DNA from: an uncultured Eggerthellaceae bacterium
Lineage (GTDB): Bacteria; Actinomycetota; Coriobacteriia; Coriobacteriales; Eggerthellaceae
Reading direction: 5' to 3'
DNA length: 17,651 nucleotides
Assembly: GCA_910588435.1 (NCBI GenBank)
Contig: CAJUPL010000036.1
Location: forward strand, 1 to 17,651
The notes under the pieces were generated by a model, which ran no database searches, was not told the origin of the DNA, and saw only the letters and a list, made by a program, of their open reading frames with translations. Positions within the stretch are counted from its first letter, which is position 1; each line of letters opens with the position of its first letter. Below, in pieces: positions 13,592 to 17,651 of this stretch. Position numbers and translations under genes: made by a program.

Positions 13592-15606
13592 CGGAAAGCA
13601 TCTCTAGCGCGAACCAGGCGTTCAAGAGCCTTGCGAAGCGAACGGCGGCAAGCGTCGGTGCGCCGCGTGGGGCGGGCTCCAAGACGGAGAAGCAAGGCCG
13701 CACCATGCTGGGTGCTGAGGCCGTGGTGGCTTCCCTCGAGGCGGAGGGCGTTGACACCGTCTTCGGGTATCCGGGCGGTCAGGCCATCAAGATCTACGAC
13801 GCTCTGTATGATTCTGACAAGCTGAACCACGTGCTTGCGCGTCATGAGCAGGGAGCGGTGCACATGGCAGACGGCTACGCACGCTCAACGGGGCGTCCGG
13901 GCGTTGCCATCGTGACCTCAGGGCCAGGGGCTACGAACACGGTCACGGGCATAGCAACCGCCTACATGGATTCGGTTCCCATGGTGGTCATCACAGGCCA
14001 GGTGCCACGCGCGGTAATCGGCACTGATTCGTTCCAAGAATCTGACATCGTGGGCATCACCATGCCGGTTGTGAAGCACTCTTTCCTGCTGCAGTCAACA
14101 GATGAGCTCACCACCACCTTCCGCGAGGCGTTCCACATAGCAACCACGGGACGTCCCGGCCCCGTGCTCATCGACATCCCGTCTGACTTGGCAGGATCTG
14201 AGATGGTGTTCGAATACCCCGACGAGGTGAACATCCCCTCCTACAAGCCCACATACAGGGGCAACGCCAAGCAGATCCGCGCGGCGTGCCGCCTGATAGA
14301 GGATGCGCGCCGCCCGCTGCTCTACGTTGGCGGCGGATGCGCCATATCTGATGCAACCGATGAGGTGACAGCGCTTGCGAACATGATGCAGATACCCGTG
14401 GTCACCACGCTCATGGGCAAGGGCGCATACCCGAAGTCAGACCCGCTGAACCTCGGCCCCGTTGGGATGCACGGCGCGAAGTACTCCAACCTTGCCATGA
14501 CGGAATCAGACCTGATCATCGCTTGCGGCGCGCGCTTCTCAGACCGCGTGACCGGCAAGGTGGACAGATTCGCACCCAATGCGAAGATCATCCACATAGA
14601 CATAGACCCGGCTGAGATCGGCAAGATCCGCGACGCGCAAGTGCCCATCGTGGGTGACCTCAAGGGCGTGCTCCAGGGCCTCATCGCGCAGCTTGAGAAG
14701 GACGGCGCGCGTCCCCGCACGGAGAGCTGGCTTGAGGAGATATCCGCGTGGCGTGAGCGCTACCCAATGTACCACCCGAACATCGGGGACGAAGAGGGTG
14801 AGATCATCCCTGAGCTTGTCATGAAGGAGCTCTCCCGTCAGCTTGATCCGGATGCTTCCATCGTGGTCACCGAGGTTGGCCAGCATCAGATGTGGGCTCA
14901 TCAGTTCATAGACCGCGAACGCCCCCGCACGTTCCTCTCAAGCGGCGGTCTGGGCACGATGGGCTTCGGATTCCCGGCATCCATCGGCGCTGCCATGGCG
15001 AATCCGGACAAGGCAGTGGTCTGCATCGCGGGTGACGGCTCATTTCAGATGAATTCGCAGGAGATGGCAACGGCTGCCATCAACGGCGTGCCGGTCAAGG
15101 TGCTCATCATGGACAACCGCGCGCTTGGCATGGTGCATCAGTGGCAGAAGCTCTTCTACAATGAGCGCTATTCGCAGACCATCCTGGAGCCCGTGCCTGA
15201 CTTCGTGAAGCTGGCGGACGCGTACGGCTGGCAGGGGCGCCGCATCACGAAGCCAGAAGAGGTGCAAGCGGCCATAGCTGACATGCTGGCCTCTGACGGG
15301 CCATATCTCCTAGACGTCAAGATATCCCCTGAGCAGAACGTTTATCCCATGGTGGCTCCGGGCTCTGCGCTTGATGACGTCATGGGCGCGATAGATGTTG
15401 CAGTGGGCGCCGTTCGCACGGACATGCCGAAGGCGGCGCAGGCTCAGAAGGCGGAGCCTGAGTCACCATGCGCCACCATAGACGCGCAGTTCGGTGGCAG
15501 GTGGGAGGCCACGCCCGATGAGGCGGATGAGCGCATGAGCGCAGAAGAGTTCAACGCTGACCGCGCGCAGATAACGGGCGCTGAGGGGAAGGAGGGCAAG
15601 CGATGA
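13588..15606 (+). CDS. ilvB: Acetohydroxyacid synthase, large (catalytic) subunit
   Basis: This thiamine-diphosphate enzyme condenses pyruvate with pyruvate or 2-oxobutyrate, the first committed step to valine/leucine and isoleucine. The catalytic Glu is E87 in ARHEQGAVHMADGYAR. The cofactor motif is GDGSF (482-484) with the later N in MDNRALGMVHQWQ. FAD-domain and FVSGG-like central regions are normal (GPGATNTVTGIATAYMDSVPMVVITGQV). At 672 residues it is about 90 longer than usual: residues 1-38 are a basic, Ser/Ala-rich extension and about 605-672 an acidic Ala/Glu/Asp-rich tail. ATG 13588 is supported by GAGGGGG 10 nt upstream and the 4-nt overlap with ilvD, but M40 would give the standard N-terminus. 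ilvN overlaps its end. Confidence 0.97.
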   Translation: MTESISSANQAFKSLAKRTAASVGAPRGAGSKTEKQGRTMLGAEAVVASLEAEGVDTVFGYPGGQAIKIYDALYDSDKLNHVLARHEQGAVHMADGYARSTGRPGVAIVTSGPGATNTVTGIATAYMDSVPMVVITGQVPRAVIGTDSFQESDIVGITMPVVKHSFLLQSTDELTTTFREAFHIATTGRPGPVLIDIPSDLAGSEMVFEYPDEVNIPSYKPTYRGNAKQIRAACRLIEDARRPLLYVGGGCAISDATDEVTALANMMQIPVVTTLMGKGAYPKSDPLNLGPVGMHGAKYSNLAMTESDLIIACGARFSDRVTGKVDRFAPNAKIIHIDIDPAEIGKIRDAQVPIVGDLKGVLQGLIAQLEKDGARPRTESWLEEISAWRERYPMYHPNIGDEEGEIIPELVMKELSRQLDPDASIVVTEVGQHQMWAHQFIDRERPRTFLSSGGLGTMGFGFPASIGAAMANPDKAVVCIAGDGSFQMNSQEMATAAINGVPVKVLIMDNRALGMVHQWQKLFYNERYSQTILEPVPDFVKLADAYGWQGRRITKPEEVQAAIADMLASDGPYLLDVKISPEQNVYPMVAPGSALDDVMGAIDVAVGAVRTDMPKAAQAQKAEPESPCATIDAQFGGRWEATPDEADERMSAEEFNADRAQITGAEGKEGKR

Positions 15607-16085
15607 AGCATGTCCTGTCAGTTCTGGTGGAGAACAAGCCAGGCGTTCTCTCACGCGTGACGGGCCTGGTGTCACGTCGCGGATTCAATATCGAATCCCT
15701 GTCAGTGGGTCCTGTGGAAGACCCAACCATGTCACGCGTCACCGCTGTTGTGGACGCGGATGACGTTGCCTACGAGCAGATCTCAAAGCAGCTGCACAAG
15801 CTCATCAGCGTGCACAAGATCACAGACCTCACAGACGACGGCGCCATAGAGCGAGAATTGGTGCTGTTCAAGGTGAGCGCAACGCCTGAGCGCCGCAATG
15901 AGATCATAGAGGTGGCGAACATCTTCCGCGCGAAGATCGTTGATGTGGGGCGCAATTCGCTCACCATAGAGGCCACGGGCGACGCATCCAAGCTCAAGGG
16001 CTTGGAGGACCTCTTCCGCGCATACGGCATCAAGGAGATCGTTCGCACCGGCAAGATAGCCATGTCAAGGAACGCGAAGGACTAG
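15603..16085 (+). CDS. ilvN: Acetohydroxyacid synthase, small (regulatory) subunit
   Basis: The 160-residue regulatory partner of IlvB raises its activity and gives feedback inhibition by valine. An ACT domain fills residues 3-75 (HVLSVLVENKPGVLSRVTGLVSRRGFNIESLSVGPVED), and the C-terminal half (ERELVLFKVSATPERRNEIIEVANIFRAKIVDV to FRAYGIKEIVRTGKIAM) is the standard second domain. The start overlaps the ilvB stop as ATGA, fitting a need for matched subunit amounts. Confidence 0.97.
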   Translation: MKHVLSVLVENKPGVLSRVTGLVSRRGFNIESLSVGPVEDPTMSRVTAVVDADDVAYEQISKQLHKLISVHKITDLTDDGAIERELVLFKVSATPERRNEIIEVANIFRAKIVDVGRNSLTIEATGDASKLKGLEDLFRAYGIKEIVRTGKIAMSRNAKD

Positions 16086-16102
16086 GGGCCAGCACGAAAA
16101 CA

Positions 16103-16142
16103 AACGGGCGAGAGAGGATCTCAGAACCCGTTCGCAATAGAT
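16103..16142 (+). other. Hairpin in the ilvN-ilvC gap
   Basis: AACGGG (16103-16108) pairs with CCCGTT (16137-16142), with GAGA/TCTC pairing possible inside. No T-run follows, so it is not an intrinsic terminator. It could be a processing or stability element that sets IlvC apart from the upstream genes, or chance. I see no good promoter in this 90-nt gap. Confidence 0.35.
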
Positions 16143-16175
16143 AAGCCATTCAACAAGAGAAAGGGAAGGCAAGAA

Positions 16176-17168
16176 ATGGCAGTCACCATCTACTACGAAG
16201 AGGATGCTAATCCGCAGATCATCAAGGACAAGAAGATCGCGGTCATCGGGTATGGCAGCCAGGGTCATGCGCATGCGCTGAACCTGATGGATTCCGGGTG
16301 CGACGTTCGCGTTGGCCTGCGTGAGGGCTCAAAATCAATAGAGGCCGCGAAGGAGGCCGGGCTCAAGGTCACGGACATGGCAACGGCCGCTGAGGAAGCG
16401 GACCTCATCATGGTTCTGGTGCCTGATGAGCTGCAGCCTGAGATCTATGAGGAGTACATCGCGCCGCACTTGAAGGCGGGCGACACCCTGGCATTCGCGC
16501 ATGGCTTCAACATCCACTACGGCTACATCACGCCTCCTGAGGACGTGAACGTCATCATGTGCGCGCCGAAGGGCCCCGGTCACATCGTGCGCCGTCAGTA
16601 CACTGAGGGCTCAGGCGTGCCGGATCTGATCTGCGTGCAGCAGGATGCTACTGGAGATGCATGGGATATCGCGCTGTCATACGCTTGGGGCGTTGGCGGC
16701 ACTCGCGCAGGTGTGATCAAGGCAACGTTCGCCCAGGAGACCGAGGAGGACCTCTTCGGTGAGCAGGCAGTGCTCTGCGGCGGCCTGGTGGAGCTTGTGA
16801 AGGCTGGTTTCGAGACGCTGGTTGAGGCAGGGTATCCGCCAGAGCTTGCATACTTCGAGTGCTATCACGAGATGAAGATGATCGTTGACCTGATGTATGA
16901 GTCAGGCATCCACTTCATGAACTACTCCATCTCCAACACCGCTGAGTATGGCGAATACTACGCAGGCCCGCAGGTCATCAATGAGCAGTCCCGTGAGGCC
17001 ATGAAGAAGATCCTGGCCCGCATCCAGGATGGCAGCTTCGCGAAGGAGTTCGTGGAGGATTGCAACAATGGTCACAAGTGGCTGATCCAGCAGCGCGAGG
17101 CCATCAATGACCATGAGATAGAGAAGACCGGCGAGAAGATCCGCGGGATGTTCTCCTGGATCTCCTAA
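16176..17168 (+). CDS. ilvC: Ketol-acid reductoisomerase (class I)
   Basis: It isomerises and reduces acetolactate and acetohydroxybutyrate to the dihydroxy acids used by IlvD. The 330 residues match the short class I form. The Rossmann motif is GYGSQG (25-30), and the cofactor loop LREGSKS with R49, S52 and S54 predicts NADPH rather than NADH. AFAHGFNIHYG, APKGPGHIVRRQY and the metal-binding knotted domain (EEDLFGEQAVLCGGLVELVKAGFETLVEAGYPPELAYFE, CYHEMKMIVDLMYESG) are intact. It is preceded by its own ribosome site (GGGAAGG) and a 90-nt gap, and followed within 25 nt by a hairpin terminator. Confidence 0.98.
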   Translation: MAVTIYYEEDANPQIIKDKKIAVIGYGSQGHAHALNLMDSGCDVRVGLREGSKSIEAAKEAGLKVTDMATAAEEADLIMVLVPDELQPEIYEEYIAPHLKAGDTLAFAHGFNIHYGYITPPEDVNVIMCAPKGPGHIVRRQYTEGSGVPDLICVQQDATGDAWDIALSYAWGVGGTRAGVIKATFAQETEEDLFGEQAVLCGGLVELVKAGFETLVEAGYPPELAYFECYHEMKMIVDLMYESGIHFMNYSISNTAEYGEYYAGPQVINEQSREAMKKILARIQDGSFAKEFVEDCNNGHKWLIQQREAINDHEIEKTGEKIRGMFSWIS

Positions 17169-17192
17169 CCCATTGCCGCTACAAGATTGCTT

Positions 17193-17223
17193 GCGGCCCG
17201 CAATCCTGCGGGCCGCTTCATTC
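17193..17223 (+). terminator. Terminator of the ilv operon, resembling hairpin 1 of the framed repeat
   Basis: GCGGCCCGC (17193-17201), loop AATCCT, GCGGGCCGC (17208-17216) forms a perfect 9-bp GC stem followed by TTCATTCAT. The same tail follows hairpin 1 of copy C (CTTCATTCATT), and a following AACGGC matches the start of frame 1. The operon terminator therefore seems to be a repeat-derived hairpin, or the repeat hairpins are themselves terminators. Confidence 0.8.
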
Positions 17224-17258
17224 ATAACGGCTTCTGCGCCTTGCTGCCACAAAAATGT

Positions 17259-17363
17259 TGCATGGGCGAAGAGCGCGCCCATGCACTTTTATAGCGGCCT
17301 TTAACAGTTGCATTCGCTTGACGCTCATGCATCTGTAGCGGCCTTGGTGGCCTACCGGCCACC
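17259..17363 (+). repeat. Three-hairpin framed block, copy D
   Basis: Hairpin 1 is TGCATGGGCG (17259-17268)/CGCCCATGCA (17276-17285) with the tail CTTTTATA, as in copy A. Frame 1 is GCGGCCTTTAAC (17294-17305). Hairpin 2 is imperfect, with only TGCAT/ATGCA clearly paired. Frame 2 is TAGCGGCCTTG (17336-17346). Hairpin 3 is GGTGGCC (17346-17352), loop TACC, GGCCACC (17357-17363). The long tail seen after copies B and C is absent: R4 begins about 20 nt later. Confidence 0.85.
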
Positions 17364-17381
17364 TCTCCAGGCGCACCCCCC

Positions 17382-17511
17382 CCTGCGGTAGGCGGCTGCA
17401 TTGCAGCCGCAGTTGCACGCCAGTGCAACGTAACGCAGGCGCCAGCCTGCGAACACCCGGAAGCCAGCCTCAGTTCAGGCAACCTTGCCTGGCGCAGACC
17501 GCCAATCAGGT
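17382..17511 (+). repeat. GNNA hairpin chain, copy R4
   Basis: h1 is GCGGCTG (17392-17398)/CAGCCGC (17404-17410). h2 is GTTGCAC (17412-17418), loop GCCA, GTGCAAC (17423-17429). After CGTAAC, h3 is GCAGGC (17435-17440), loop GCCA, GCCTGC (17445-17450), a stem fully different from the TTGCCC/GGGCAA of other copies. After GAACACCCGGAAGCCAGC, h4 is CAGGCAA (17476-17482)/TTGCCTG (17485-17491), then GGCGCAGACC. It is followed at once by repeat P2. Confidence 0.87.
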
Positions 17512-17516
17512 CACAT

Positions 17517-17651
17517 CCGGCTCCAACCCTCACCTTGCTCGCTCGCGATGGCCGGCACCCTCGCTAGGCCTCAGGCTGGCGGTCGAATGTGGTTGGATAT
17601 ACCACATTCGACCTTGCCTTCAGAAACGCTCGGGTACCAGCCATCGCATGC
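17517..17651 (+). repeat. 135-bp stem-loop repeat, copy P2 (reaches window end)
   Basis: It aligns without gaps with P1 (5619-5753) with five differences. The inner 10-bp hairpin CGAATGTGGT (17584-17593)/ACCACATTCG (17601-17610) and the outer GCGATGGC/GCCATCGC arms are unchanged. Here P follows directly after R4, whereas P1 follows the pheT terminator, so P is a separable module. The match to P1 is still going at the last base, so the repeat may extend further. Confidence 0.9.

Overview
The window is chromosomal DNA of a moderately GC-rich Gram-positive bacterium. Overlapping gene starts, GTG starts, GC-rich codons, a GAAC-N4-GTTC LexA box and the protein sequences suggest the class Coriobacteriia (Actinobacteria), perhaps an Eggerthella/Slackia/Denitrobacterium relative. 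That placement is inference from protein flavour, not a database match. All twelve protein genes I can support lie on the + strand. No tRNA, rRNA, CRISPR array or transposase is visible.

Layout. 1-779 is a gene-free region packed with hairpin repeats. 780-1898 encodes a secreted coiled-coil plus double-psi-barrel cell-wall protein. 1988-5566 is pheS-pheT. 5567-6630 is a second gene-free repeat region of about 1 kb. 6631-8206 is a DNA-damage cassette: a Y-family polymerase with a LexA operator inside its promoter, plus a small partner gene. 8207-8747 holds a third repeat cluster. 8748-11586 is prfA-prmC-punA, each pair overlapping by 4 nt. 11587-11917 is a leader ending in a strong intrinsic terminator. 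11918-17168 is the branched-chain amino acid operon ilvD-ilvB-ilvN-ilvC, in which D/B and B/N overlap by 4 nt. 17169-17651 is a fourth repeat region, cut by the window end.

How the genes work together. PheS and PheT form the phenylalanyl-tRNA synthetase. PrmC methylates the GGQ glutamine of release factor 1, the product of the gene just upstream. IlvB/IlvN (acetohydroxyacid synthase), IlvC and IlvD carry out the shared steps of valine and isoleucine synthesis, and the leader terminator suggests attenuation of the operon. The polymerase and its small partner are probably SOS-induced translesion functions.

The most unusual content is the intergenic DNA. At least three interlocking repeat families recur in a fixed order. 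In each, short conserved 'frame' sequences are kept while the hairpin stems between them are changed or wholly replaced, with pairing preserved: (i) a three-hairpin block framed by GCGGCCTTTAAC and TAGCGGCCTTG, (ii) a chain of hairpins with GNNA-type loops, with outlying 40-42 bp hairpin units amplified in opposite orientations at its two ends, and (iii) a 135-bp stem-loop element present twice at 130/135 identity. They look like structured, non-coding, genome-specific repeats whose function cannot be told from this window alone.
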